Translations under genes and position numbers: made by a program
In this document: positions 44,613-53,514 of the stretch, one piece after another
Position numbering within the stretch: the stretch's first letter is position 1
How the letters are laid out: each line of letters begins with the position of its first letter
Notes under the pieces: model-generated
What the model was told of the DNA's origin: nothing
What the model saw: only the letters and a program-made list of their open reading frames with translations
The model's database searches: none
Assembly (NCBI GenBank): GCA_949298795.1
Contig: CASFXV010000002.1
Location: 1 to 64,000 of the forward strand
From: an uncultured bacterium
GTDB lineage: Bacteria; Elusimicrobiota; Elusimicrobia; Elusimicrobiales; Elusimicrobiaceae
DNA: 64,000 bases
Direction: 5' to 3'

Positions 44613-45718
44613 ATGTTGAAAAAAATCATTTTCCCACTTCTGTTTCTTTGTTTTTCTATCACTCTTTGTGCGAGCGCCATCAACACATCAAACTATAAAA
44701 CTTTTATTGGGAAAAAAGTTAAATTTGCCGAAACAATTCCTGACAAACAATATTACAAGATAGGAAGAAAAAAACTTTCAACAAAAAAATATAAGGGCAA
44801 AATATCGCTTCTGTCTAATATTGAGCTAGATAAAAAAGGAAATATTATCGTCTTTTTAACCACCTCTTTTGAAAAGAATAAAGAAAAAACTATAAAAATA
44901 AAAACAAAATCAAAAGAAGTAGTATTACAGAATATTTCCATCCTTCCTCCGCCGAGGCCCAAACAAACCGCATCTTCAAAAGCATATAATTCTTCACATA
45001 GAAAATCTGACAGCTATTCTGGCTATCAGAATGATAAGCGCCCAACTTTTAGCGGTTTTGTATTTGTTATTTTATTTATTGCGTTTATTGTTATTTGGTT
45101 AAAAAGCTTGATAAAAGACCGAACGCTGGTAGCCGAAGTTACAAATACAGACCGAGGTGAAAAATCCGAACGCAACCTTATTCTAAAACTGCGTCATGCG
45201 GGTTTTTCCCCTGAAGAAATATTCCACGATTTATACATTCCTTTAGGAAATAACCATTTTTCGCAAATTGATTTAGTATTAGTAAGCGACGTAGGATTAA
45301 TCGTTTTTGAAATAAAAGATTACAGCGGATGGCTTTTTGGAAATGAAACACAACGTCAATGGACACAGGTGCTAAATTACGGCAGAGAAAAACACCGCTT
45401 TTACAATCCTATTATGCAAAATGCTCAACACATTAGACATTTAAAATCCTATCTGGGTCAAAACATTCCCAGTTTTTCTGTTATTGTATTTTATGGAAAC
45501 TGCGAATTAAAAATATTAGTTTTATGCCACAGAACACATATCTTACGACAAAACGTCATGCTATGCGGGTTATAAATAAAATATTAGCCACAGAGCCGCC
45601 CATTACCTATGCAAAGCATATTATTCCTTTATTGCAAAACGCCGTCTATAATGGTAACAACCCTAATATCCGTCAGCAACACATTAACAATATCTATAAC
45701 ATGAGGGATAAAGATTAA
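44613..45718 (+). pseudogene. NERD-domain membrane protein, frameshifted near the end
   Basis: The open frame (44613-45575) has a signal-like N-terminus, a polar region, a helix (FVFVILFIAFIVIWLKSL) and a nuclease-related NERD domain (GEKSERNLILKLRHAG, QIDLVLVSDVGLIVFEIKDY, YNPIMQNAQHIRHLKSYL). After FYGNCELK it drifts into unrelated sequence, while the correct continuation (NISFMPQNTYLTTKRHAMRV...) runs in another frame to 45718. One extra A in the A5 run at 45509-45513 would join them into ~368 residues. Real frameshift or sequence error. It converges with the recombinase gene and overlaps it by 4 bases. Confidence 0.72.
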
Positions 45719-47148
45719 CTATTAGATCTGAGCAACTGGCTCACGCGGGCGGGGCTCATGCCAAGGGCCACGGCACATTCCCGCTGGGAAAGATTATTTA
45801 CCCTCATATATTCCCGTATCTGCAAGGCAAGCGCTTTATAATACGTCTTTTTGTCTATTTTGGGTGTTTGGGGGTTGGTGTTTACCCGTTTGGTGCGCCG
45901 CACATAATTGGGTTTTACCGCCGCGTGGAATGCAAAACTTACCCCGTTCGGGAGCAAAACCTCTATATTTTCCCCTTGGTATGCGTAAGTAATCCGCCGC
46001 ACCACTTGGGACAGCGTTTCCGTTTGTTGCTCTAATTTCTGCTGTTCCAGTTCCGCCCTATTGATTAATGCTCGTTCTGCCAACTGTTTTAAAACTGCCT
46101 CATTAAACTCTGGCTGGCGTACCGTTCGGGTAGGGCAGGAGGCATACCCCTCCTTCTGGCAACGGTGGCATATATAATAAAAATGTTTTCTTCCCTTCTT
46201 TTTAGCATAGGTTGACACCATATCTGAGCCGCACTCCTTACAGTAGAGGAGGCCCCGTAAGAGCCCTGGTATCCGTTTTCGGGTAAACCCGTGGTTTAGG
46301 CGACGGGAACGCAGTAACTCCTGTACCTTATCATACGTTTCCCGCAAGATAATGCCTTCATGCTCACCTTCGTATATCTTCCCTTTATAAAGTACTTGGC
46401 CGATATAGGTGGGGTTGTGGATAATGCGGTATAAATGGGCGCGGGATATTGGCCGGGCCTGCCATACTCCTCCATGGCGCAGTTTGCGTTCCGGGAAGCC
46501 GATACCTTTTGCATTTAAAACATCCAGCACTTTGGAAACATTTTCCTCCCGCAAAACGCTTTCGAAAATAAACCGTACCTGCTCGTCATACGGCGGGTTT
46601 GGCACCAGCAAATGTCGTTCTCTATCCAACCGATAACCAAACGGGATGAGGCCTCCCACAAATTTACCCTTCATGCGGGAGGCCGCCATTTTGTCCCGTG
46701 TGCGCTCCCCGATGATTTCCCGTTCAAACTGGGCAAAGGACAGCAATATGTTAAGCGTCAAACGGCCCATAGAGGTTTTGGTATTAAAGTTTTGCGTAAC
46801 GGATACAAACGATACGGAATGTTTATCAAAAAATTCCAGAATCTGGGAAAAATCCAGGAGGGAGCGGGACAGGCGGTCCACTTTATACACCACCACACAG
46901 TTTACTAATCCTTGTTTGATATCCCGGATTAACTGCTGGAGGCCGGGCCTGTCCGTATTGGCACCGGTAAAGCCGCCGTCATCATAATGAGTATTAAGAG
47001 GGTGCCACCCCTCCCCGCGTTGACTGGCGATATAGGCCATGCAGGCCTCACGCTGGGCATCCAAGGAGTTAAAGTCCTGCTCCAGCCCCTCACTGGTGGA
47101 TTTGCGCGTATAGACGGCACAATACAGCGGGCGGACAATTTCGCTCAT
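45715..47148 (-). CDS. Large serine recombinase
   Basis: 477 residues. The N-terminal resolvase domain has nucleophile Ser17 in YTRKSTSEG and the DRLSRS, QFEREIIGERTRDK blocks. It is followed by a recombinase domain (IPFGYRLDRERHLL, NPTYIGQVLYKGK), a zinc ribbon (CKECGSDMV... CHRCQKEGYASC), a coiled coil, and a C-terminal helix-turn-helix-like end (LSQRECAVALGMSPARVSQLL). Such enzymes integrate and excise phages or mobile islands. Its ATG overlaps the DUF2924 stop by 4 bases. It appears intact. Confidence 0.93.
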   Translation of the reverse strand: MSEIVRPLYCAVYTRKSTSEGLEQDFNSLDAQREACMAYIASQRGEGWHPLNTHYDDGGFTGANTDRPGLQQLIRDIKQGLVNCVVVYKVDRLSRSLLDFSQILEFFDKHSVSFVSVTQNFNTKTSMGRLTLNILLSFAQFEREIIGERTRDKMAASRMKGKFVGGLIPFGYRLDRERHLLVPNPPYDEQVRFIFESVLREENVSKVLDVLNAKGIGFPERKLRHGGVWQARPISRAHLYRIIHNPTYIGQVLYKGKIYEGEHEGIILRETYDKVQELLRSRRLNHGFTRKRIPGLLRGLLYCKECGSDMVSTYAKKKGRKHFYYICHRCQKEGYASCPTRTVRQPEFNEAVLKQLAERALINRAELEQQKLEQQTETLSQVVRRITYAYQGENIEVLLPNGVSFAFHAAVKPNYVRRTKRVNTNPQTPKIDKKTYYKALALQIREYMRVNNLSQRECAVALGMSPARVSQLLRSNS

Positions 47149-47648
47149 AAGCCAAAGAAGTGATACCCGCTAATATGCTGCCCTGTAATAGCGCAGGCAA
47201 CCGCAGAAAGGCTTTTGTAGTATTTGCCGTTATACTCAAAGCCGATTTCCAATACTTTGACGAATATTTCCCGCCCTTTGTATTTCTTTTCCAATACGGC
47301 CCCTGCCAGCGGCAGGCGGACATCCCGCAAAGATTTTTTGTTCTCTGTGGAGCGCTTTTCGGCCCGGTACTTATTTTTACGCATAAGCTGAGCCAAGGGG
47401 TTTACGGTATTGGCAATTTCACGCAGGTCATTTGTGGAAGGGATGATCGGTTCCTGCGCCGGGGTGGAATCAAGGGCGGGTTGGGTATCTGGAAGGGGTT
47501 TTGCGGGCAAAATGGATTGTCCGGCTTTGGTTTCCGTTCCCAAATCGTGCGGAATGGGATTTTTCTTGTCCTTAGACGAAGGGGTGGTTGCTTTTTTCTT
47601 TAAGGCAGTGGATTTTTGAGAAGCTTTTTTGGTGTTATGTTTGGTCAT
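47145..47648 (-). CDS. DUF2924 protein paired with the serine recombinase
   Basis: 167 residues. A Lys/Thr/Pro-rich N-terminal half leads to a C-terminal DUF2924 domain (RLPLAGAVLEKKYKGREIFVKV, FEYNGKYYKSLSAVACAITG, HFFGL). DUF2924 genes are typically immediately upstream of large serine recombinases and may act as accessory factors. GGGAGGAAGT is the ribosome site and lies within an inverted repeat (47649-47705) that could hide it. Confidence 0.82.
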   Translation of the reverse strand: MTKHNTKKASQKSTALKKKATTPSSKDKKNPIPHDLGTETKAGQSILPAKPLPDTQPALDSTPAQEPIIPSTNDLREIANTVNPLAQLMRKNKYRAEKRSTENKKSLRDVRLPLAGAVLEKKYKGREIFVKVLEIGFEYNGKYYKSLSAVACAITGQHISGYHFFGL

Positions 47649-47705
47649 ACTTCCTCCCTATAGTTTTAACGTACCTACATATACGCTTACTATAGGGAGA
47701 GAAGT
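47649..47705 (-). promoter_or_regulatory. Inverted repeat that can sequester the ribosome site of the DUF2924-recombinase operon
   Basis: Arms 47649-47663 and 47690-47705 match over about 14 bases with a one-base bulge (core CTCCCTATAG / CTATAGGGAG) around a 26-base loop. On the minus-strand transcript the 3' arm is the Shine-Dalgarno, ending one base before the ATG. It could act as an RNA hairpin blocking translation or as a DNA operator. Confidence 0.55.
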
Positions 47706-47755
47706 CAAGCAAAAGTAAAACTAAATGATATAATGGAAAAAATATGGAGGAAAAT

Positions 47756-48744
47756 ATGAAAAAATATGGTTTTTACGTTCGGTCCATGGATCTTTACTTC
47801 CTTTTTTTATTAAAAACAATTGCATTGCTTTGGGTTGGGATAAAATTCAAGAAGATTTGAGGCATAAAAACAAACAATACATTCATAATTTATTATCTAA
47901 AGAGTACCCAGATAAAGAAAGCGCAATAAACATATGGACTTCTTATTTGGATAAATTTATCCACAAAATAGCTATTGGAGATTTAGTTTTAACATATAAC
48001 CCGGAGGATAGAACCTACCTTCTAGGTAAAATTACAGGAGATTATCAATATCTACATAGTAATAAAACTCTTTTCTTAGGTAAATATTGGTCCCATTTGC
48101 GCCCTATAAAATGGGAGAAAAATACTATTTCTCGAGACTCCTTATCTCAAGCTACTAAAAATTCCCTTGGAACCAGTCTTACCTTATCAGAAATTCAATC
48201 TGAACAAGCAGAGGAAATTTTATCTGTATTAAATAAAGACGATCTGAATCCGTCTCCTGTTCCAGAAGATGAAGAAGAAAATTCTAGAGAAATAGAAGAA
48301 TCTTTTGAACGTTTAAAAGATAGAATCATGCAATTAGATGCTGATCAGATGGAAGAATTATTAAAACAAATACTCATTTCCATGGGATATGTTGCCGAAA
48401 GAACACCTAAAGGTGCAGACCGTGCTTTAGATGTATTTGCCTCAAAAGATGGGTTGGGATTGGAAGATCCGAGAATTTTCGTGGAAGTTAAACATCGAAA
48501 AGGGAAAATGGGCTCTAAAGAAATAAGACAATTTCTAGGAAGCAGGAAAGAAGCTGACAAATGCTTATATGTAAGCACCGGTGGTTTCACAAAAGATGCC
48601 CACTATGAAGCAGAGAGATCAAATGTTCCACTTACATTAGTAGATATAGACAAATTAGCTTCAATTATTGAAAGATATTACGATAATTTTTCCGCAGAGG
48701 GACGGACTCTCTTGCCTCTCAAGAAGACTTATTTGCCTCTATAA
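47756..48744 (+). CDS. Mrr-like restriction endonuclease, apparent frameshift near the N-terminus
   Basis: The long frame (47830-48744, 304 residues) ends in an Mrr-type PD-(D/E)XK nuclease (ADRALDVFAS, FVEVKHRKGKM, LYVSTGGFTKDAHYEA). The N-terminal domain reads IALGWDKIQEDL, which in this family is preceded by a start like MKKYGFYVRS. Exactly that is encoded from the ATG at 47756 (GGAGG upstream), but in a frame one base off; one missing base in the T7 or A5 runs at about 47800-47818 explains it. Mrr-like enzymes cut modified DNA (type IV restriction). If the shift is real, the gene is inactive. Confidence 0.72.
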
Positions 48745-48745
48745 T
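48740..48745 (+). promoter_or_regulatory. Leaderless -10 box overlapping the Mrr stop codon
   Basis: TATAAT, then CAAAAT, then the ATG at 48752. It overlaps the stop codon of the upstream gene. Confidence 0.5.
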
Positions 48746-48751
48746 CAAAAT

Positions 48752-49432
48752 ATGAAACAAAGCAATAAAGAGCAATTATTTAATTGCAAAGGTTGGTTAG
48801 CCTGCAATAGAATAGGACATTTGGCGGAAATGCATCATATATTCAATGAAAACTATAACACATTGTTAAATACTATTGATGAAATCCGCCAACAATGTTT
48901 TCCAAAAGAGATATTCTTTGCGCCCCATGACCGTTTCAAAAGACATGCTTTTAACTTTCTGATGTCGGCAACAGCCTTGAGAGACAATTGTCGCAGAATA
49001 ATTAATTATTATAAAGACACAGAAATCCAACGCGAATACGAACAAAAAGTAAAAGTATTTCACTGCAGTTTAGTCAGTTTCGTAGAAGGTTTAAGAAATT
49101 ACAATGCACATGTTCGTATTATCCTACCTGATATTGTCAAAAGCTCAATCAATTCCCAGCAGTGGGATATAATACTAATGACACCTAATTTATTACAAAC
49201 CAATTTTAATTGGTCTACCTTAGCTCGGACATATATGAAGAAGTATGGGCCTGAAATTAATTTCAAGGATCTTTGTCTGCAATATCATACTATGATAGAT
49301 CAATTTTATAACTGGCTATATGCTCGGTTGCTAGCATATCATAAAGAAGATTTTATTGCTAAAGAGCGTTTAATAGATAAGTTAGGCCTACGACAAGAAT
49401 TAAAACAAATTACAAGTTTGTTTCGCAATTAA
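48752..49432 (+). CDS. Hypothetical protein next to the Mrr-like gene
   Basis: 226 residues from the ATG at 48752, chosen because TATAAT plus six bases precedes it; a longer frame from 48668 would overlap Mrr by 77 bases. Mostly helical with many His and Tyr (LAEMHHIFNENYNTLLNTIDE, RRIINYYKDTEIQREYEQKV, DQFYNWLYARLLAYHKED). It has no signal peptide and no domain I recognise. A+T-rich. Position suggests it accompanies the restriction gene or is unrelated island cargo. Confidence 0.5.
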   Translation: MKQSNKEQLFNCKGWLACNRIGHLAEMHHIFNENYNTLLNTIDEIRQQCFPKEIFFAPHDRFKRHAFNFLMSATALRDNCRRIINYYKDTEIQREYEQKVKVFHCSLVSFVEGLRNYNAHVRIILPDIVKSSINSQQWDIILMTPNLLQTNFNWSTLARTYMKKYGPEINFKDLCLQYHTMIDQFYNWLYARLLAYHKEDFIAKERLIDKLGLRQELKQITSLFRN

Positions 49433-49640
49433 CTTGTTTAGTCTCCTTCCGAATCACTATACAGTGAAAATTGCGGTCACTTTTTGCGAGAGAAAGAACG
49501 CGCTGAACCGAAAGGAGGATGTTACTAAAGTTAGTATATGGCATTCAGCCAACATTCACGGAAATATTACACAAAATGTTCTATTAATCGTATTTTCCTT
49601 TTGTTTACTTTTGCCATTTTCAAATAAAATACACCAATTT

Positions 49641-49850
49641 CTATCGATTTTTCTGATTGATAAACAACATGGCTTCGTAGATATGTTTAATATGTGAAGC
49701 TGTTTGGTCTATCCCAGCTAAACTACCAAGTATTAAATTGGCCGACTTTTCAGTCACACCTTCTTGTGCTTGCATAATTTGTTTTTGCAAATCCGTTGAT
49801 AATTCCTTCAAAACTTGCAAACTTTGTGTTAATATCTCTAATTTTCTCAT
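49641..49850 (-). CDS. Small helical protein of the phage-like module
   Basis: 69 residues from the ATG at 49850 (GAGGGAG upstream). A single amphipathic run: LEILTQSLQVLKELSTDLQKQIMQAQ ... ASHIKHIYEAML (both pieces helical). Possible coiled-coil oligomer. It lies 62 bases past the terminase stop on the same strand. The 208 bases between it and the previous gene hold nothing I can support. Confidence 0.4.
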   Translation of the reverse strand: MRKLEILTQSLQVLKELSTDLQKQIMQAQEGVTEKSANLILGSLAGIDQTASHIKHIYEAMLFINQKNR

Positions 49851-49912
49851 AAACTCCCTCGTAAATTCCATTCATCAATTACAATACGCATTACTTCTTA
49901 TATGCAAGTCAA

Positions 49913-51394
49913 CTAAATAAAATCAAATGTTTTGGGTTTCCAATACTCTAATAATTGGGATAATGCGTCCACTTGGTCATCGTGCTTGGTATGCGGGAAA
50001 CCCAGCACTTCGTGCTTAAAGTCAGCCAGCCATGAGGCTTCCCCTTCCGGCAGGAAACAACGCCCCGCCTCTAAAGAAGGCGTTACATTTTTAAGGCGGG
50101 TTTCCTTATCGTCTATAGGTTTAACAGGCAATACTGAGCGGGAGTATTTGCGCTGAATTTCCTGCAAAAACCCTATGCCGCAGCCGGCTTCTTCCACCAG
50201 CACCTTGAAAGATAAGCCATATCTAAGCCGTTTGAACAGAGCGCGTTTTTCCTCCATATAAGCATAGCCGGTTTTAACCAGTTCGGGCAGTTCCAATTTC
50301 CAGCGTTTTACATCCAAAATGTACCAGCCTTTATCGGTACGCAAAGCACAAATGCACACGCTGTAATCATTTTCCTTGCCGCGTTTAATGGCCAAATCCC
50401 AACTAAACATCATTTGCAGAATAGAAAACTCCCCGCTGTAAATGCTCTGTTGCAATGCTTCCCAGCGGTAACGTTTAAACCATTCCCATTTGACGATATT
50501 CCCTCCTGGAGCCAATGGATCCTGCTGGCACTGGCAGGCAAACGCCATACGTCCCATAGAGGTTTTGATACGCTCTATTTCCGCCAATCCTTCCCTGGCC
50601 GGGTGTAACGGCTCACCAGGCAGACGGTCATAGCGAAACTGGCGCGTTATATTCCCTATCCGCCGCGTCCAAACCCAATGCTCGGCTTGCCGGGCCAGCA
50701 ACGGAATAGCCATATGCTTAAACCCGGCCTGACTTTCCAGCAGATAACCGGTCAAATCCTGTTCGTGTGTGCGCTGCATAATAAGAATAATCTTCCCGTT
50801 TTTCTTGTCATTTAACCGGCTGTAAAGTGTATTTCCGTACCACTCGTTCACTTTATTGCGTATTAAGTCCGAATTTGCGTCAGCAGGCTTAATGGGGTCA
50901 TCTATCACCAACCAATTGCCGCCGCGCCCGGTTAAGGTGCCGCCTACCGTCGTGGAATACCGCCCGCCGCCGCGGGTAGTTTCAAAATCCATCACTTCCC
51001 GGCGGGCCGGTGCCAGGCGCGTCCAGGGAAACACTCGCTTATACCAAGGGGTTTCCATCACGCGCCGGCAATCCGCCGCCAGTTTTTTGGATAATTCATC
51101 GGCGTAGCTCACACAAACTACGGCCTCCTGCGGACAATGCCCCAGCACATAAGCCGGCCACGCCACAGAACATATAATGGATTTCATATAGCGCGGCGGG
51201 ATATTGATAATTAATCGGTTATTTTCGCCGCGGAGCATTGCCTCCAACTCGGCACAAATAAGACTGATGTGCCAATTATCCTGGTAAACCGCTCCCGGGC
51301 TGATTTCCAAAAACACCTTACAAACGAATGTTTTAAAATCCTGCCGAAGAAGGGCGTCCAGCTGTTTTCGGTAAAGAATTATCTCTTCATCCAC
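49913..51394 (-). CDS. Phage terminase large subunit
   Basis: 493 residues. The ATPase half has an unusual Walker A (PPRYMKS at 66-72, where PPRHGKS is usual), the Walker B VIDDP around Asp165, and the characteristic STTVGGTLTGRGG before it. The C-terminal nuclease half starts at FSWDLAIKRGKENDYSV (first catalytic Asp) and ends with FPHTKHDDQVDALSQ. It packages phage DNA into heads. It overlaps the DUF5681 gene by 8 bases. No portal or capsid gene follows. Confidence 0.9.
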   Translation of the reverse strand: MDEEIILYRKQLDALLRQDFKTFVCKVFLEISPGAVYQDNWHISLICAELEAMLRGENNRLIINIPPRYMKSIICSVAWPAYVLGHCPQEAVVCVSYADELSKKLAADCRRVMETPWYKRVFPWTRLAPARREVMDFETTRGGGRYSTTVGGTLTGRGGNWLVIDDPIKPADANSDLIRNKVNEWYGNTLYSRLNDKKNGKIILIMQRTHEQDLTGYLLESQAGFKHMAIPLLARQAEHWVWTRRIGNITRQFRYDRLPGEPLHPAREGLAEIERIKTSMGRMAFACQCQQDPLAPGGNIVKWEWFKRYRWEALQQSIYSGEFSILQMMFSWDLAIKRGKENDYSVCICALRTDKGWYILDVKRWKLELPELVKTGYAYMEEKRALFKRLRYGLSFKVLVEEAGCGIGFLQEIQRKYSRSVLPVKPIDDKETRLKNVTPSLEAGRCFLPEGEASWLADFKHEVLGFPHTKHDDQVDALSQLLEYWKPKTFDFI

Positions 51395-51770
51395 GCGCTT
51401 CTTCCCCTAAAAACTCTTTTAAAACAGCGTCAAGCAAGGCTTTGTCATCTTGCTGAAGGACCTCCCGCTGGACGGCCTGCTCCGCCTGCCTGTGTTCCAG
51501 CCGTTCGCATAACTCCAGGATACGTTTAATCGCCCCCTCTTTGCCTTGCAACCCCTCCACAAAAAGTTTGCGGATAATTCCCTCCAGCATTGTCATCTTT
51601 AGCACTTCGCCATTTTTCACAATAGTAATTTTTTCTTTTAATACTTTGCCTACAATGGTGTGCAAATTGGGCTGACCTTTTGGGCGGCCTTTTTTATTGC
51701 CGCTAAAGCCCGGCTTAAACCGATTCTTCTTCGGGGGCTTACCGTATCCGACCTCATAATCATTCGGCAT
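51387..51770 (-). CDS. DUF5681 protein (probable terminase small-subunit-like)
   Basis: 127 residues from the ATG at 51770; the longer open frame upstream is the overlap with the methyltransferase gene. It starts NDYEVGYGKPPKKNRFKPGF then SGNKKGRPKG, the signature of DUF5681, found directly upstream of terminase large subunits. The C-terminal half is helical. Probably a DNA-recognition partner for packaging. It overlaps both neighbours, giving tight coupling. Confidence 0.75.
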   Translation of the reverse strand: MPNDYEVGYGKPPKKNRFKPGFSGNKKGRPKGQPNLHTIVGKVLKEKITIVKNGEVLKMTMLEGIIRKLFVEGLQGKEGAIKRILELCERLEHRQAEQAVQREVLQQDDKALLDAVLKEFLGEEARG

Positions 51771-53097
51771 GTGCAGCCTCCCGCCGTTTTTCGGCCAGCA
51801 ACTCTTGATATGTTTTTCCGCTGGGCAGATGAACGGCCGTCCGGCCGCCCCCGAGTCCCTCATAGCGCCGGATAGCCGTATCCACATATTTGGGCTCCAA
51901 TTCCACCCCATAGCAAATCCGCCCGGCCTTTTCGGCGGCAATAAGCGTACTGCCGGAGCCTAAAAAGCTGTCCAGCACCAATCCGCCGCGGTTGGACGCG
52001 TCCAAAATAGCGTCTTTAATCATTTCTACCGGTTTGACGGTAGGGTGCATAGAGCGTTTTTCGGTATTTTCTTCCCCCGGGGTATTGACGCTGGGATAAC
52101 ACCATACATTGGTGCGGTAACGGCCGTGTATGCCCAGTTCCACATTGTTGATGTGCGGCTCGGTGCCGTGCTTAAACATAAAAACCAGTTCGTGCTGGGA
52201 ACGGTAAAACGAGCCCATCCCCGCATTGTTTTTGCGCCATACACACAGATTTTTAAACTGGTCATACACTTCTCCCGCCGTCACCATCTCTTTAATATGC
52301 CGCCAGTCCATACAAATATAATGCAAAGAGCCGGACTTGCTGAACGCACACAGGCGTTCAAACGCCGTACGCAAAAAATGCGTAAATTGCTCGCTGGTCA
52401 TTTCGCCGGAGGCGAATTTAAATTCATCGTGTTTTACACTCCCGGCCCCGCAGACATGCCCGTTAATTTTTACATTGTACGGAGGATCCGCAAACACCAT
52501 ATCGGCTTTCTTGTCCTCCATCAGTGCCCGCAGGGTTTCTTCCTGCAGAGAATTGCCGCAAATCAGGCGGTGTTCCCCCAACTGCCAAAGGTCCCCCTCC
52601 CGGGCAATGATATCGCCGTCTGCAATAAACGGAATTTGATTGGTTTTGGGGTCCGCCTCGCGCTGTTCCCCCTCCAAAATGAGGTCTATATCCCCCATAT
52701 CATACCCCGTAAGCGTAAGAGGAACATCCAAATGCAGTTCCTCTATGGCCTTAAACTCCGCCTGTAGCAGTTCTATGCTCCAGGTGCCCAATTCCGTCAA
52801 GCGGTTGTCGGCAATACGATAAGCCTTCTTTTGGGCTGGGGATAAGTGTTTTAAGCGAATAACGGGCACTTTTTCCATACGGGCGGCTTGAGCGGCCGCA
52901 AAACGGGCGTGGCCGGCTATAATTTCATTCTGCTCGTCGATTAAAATAGGGTTGATAAAACCAAAATGCTCAATAGAACGCGTAATTTGCGCGATTTGTT
53001 TATGGCTGTGCTGCCGCGGGTTGCCTGGATATTCTTTTAAACTAGACAAAGCGGCATACTCCACCACCAAAGGCGTAATTAATATATGGTCCGTCAT
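51760..53097 (-). CDS. ParB/Srx-domain DNA methyltransferase of the phage module
   Basis: 445 residues. An N-terminal ParB-like nuclease domain (LKEYPGNPRQHSHKQIAQI, IIAGHARFAAA) is fused to a class beta adenine or N4-cytosine methyltransferase: DPPYN at 204-208, HPTVKPVEMIKDAI and FLGSGSTLIAAEKAGR. Phages carry this fusion next to terminase genes; it may protect their DNA. AGGAG before the ATG; a candidate promoter lies about 200 bases upstream (53297-53326), so the leader is long. Confidence 0.9.
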   Translation of the reverse strand: MTDHILITPLVVEYAALSSLKEYPGNPRQHSHKQIAQITRSIEHFGFINPILIDEQNEIIAGHARFAAAQAARMEKVPVIRLKHLSPAQKKAYRIADNRLTELGTWSIELLQAEFKAIEELHLDVPLTLTGYDMGDIDLILEGEQREADPKTNQIPFIADGDIIAREGDLWQLGEHRLICGNSLQEETLRALMEDKKADMVFADPPYNVKINGHVCGAGSVKHDEFKFASGEMTSEQFTHFLRTAFERLCAFSKSGSLHYICMDWRHIKEMVTAGEVYDQFKNLCVWRKNNAGMGSFYRSQHELVFMFKHGTEPHINNVELGIHGRYRTNVWCYPSVNTPGEENTEKRSMHPTVKPVEMIKDAILDASNRGGLVLDSFLGSGSTLIAAEKAGRICYGVELEPKYVDTAIRRYEGLGGGRTAVHLPSGKTYQELLAEKRREAAHAE

Positions 53098-53326
53098 AGA
53101 GAAGAACTCCTAATGGGTGTATTGAGGGAAACCCTCAGGTTTTTATAGCAGTTGGCCTTGCTTCTTCATGTTAAGGCAGGAAAGAGGTGCCGGCACGTTT
53201 GTCCTTGTGCCAAGGGGGTACTGTGACCTTTCCAAAGGTAAGATAATTTAGTTTTTGCACCCGTTTGATATTGCCATCAAACGAATACAAAGGTAATTTA
53301 TAGCATTATTTTGAGACAAAAATCAA
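53098..53326 (-). promoter_or_regulatory. Promoter and hairpin-rich leader of the methyltransferase-terminase operon
   Basis: On the minus strand TTGATT (53326-53321), an 18-base spacer and TATAAA (53302-53297) give a start near 53290, leaving a ~190-base leader. It contains short hairpins: CGTTTGAT / ATCAAACG (53262-53283), ACCTTT / AAAGGT (53226-53239), a GGCAC / GTGCC stem near 53190-53210, and TGAGGG / CCCTCA near 53107-53124. No open frame of note. It could be an attenuating leader. Motif-based only. Confidence 0.4.
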
Positions 53327-53514
53327 ATTTTTGCCTTTTATTATCATAAATAAATATCATTAAAAAATAAGGATTTTCAATAAAATACGACGACAAATTA
53401 TTAGATTTTTATTTTTAAAATTTTTTTCGGAAATGCGGAAGCCATTTATCCATTAAAACCCCCTAATTAATGCTTTTAGAAAACTATTTTTCAACAAATT
53501 GCTACAATGAAAGT

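Noticed and set aside
49434-49697. Open frame of 87 codons after the 48752 gene
   Set aside because: Starts with TTG, has no ribosome site and overlaps the small helical gene on the other strand.
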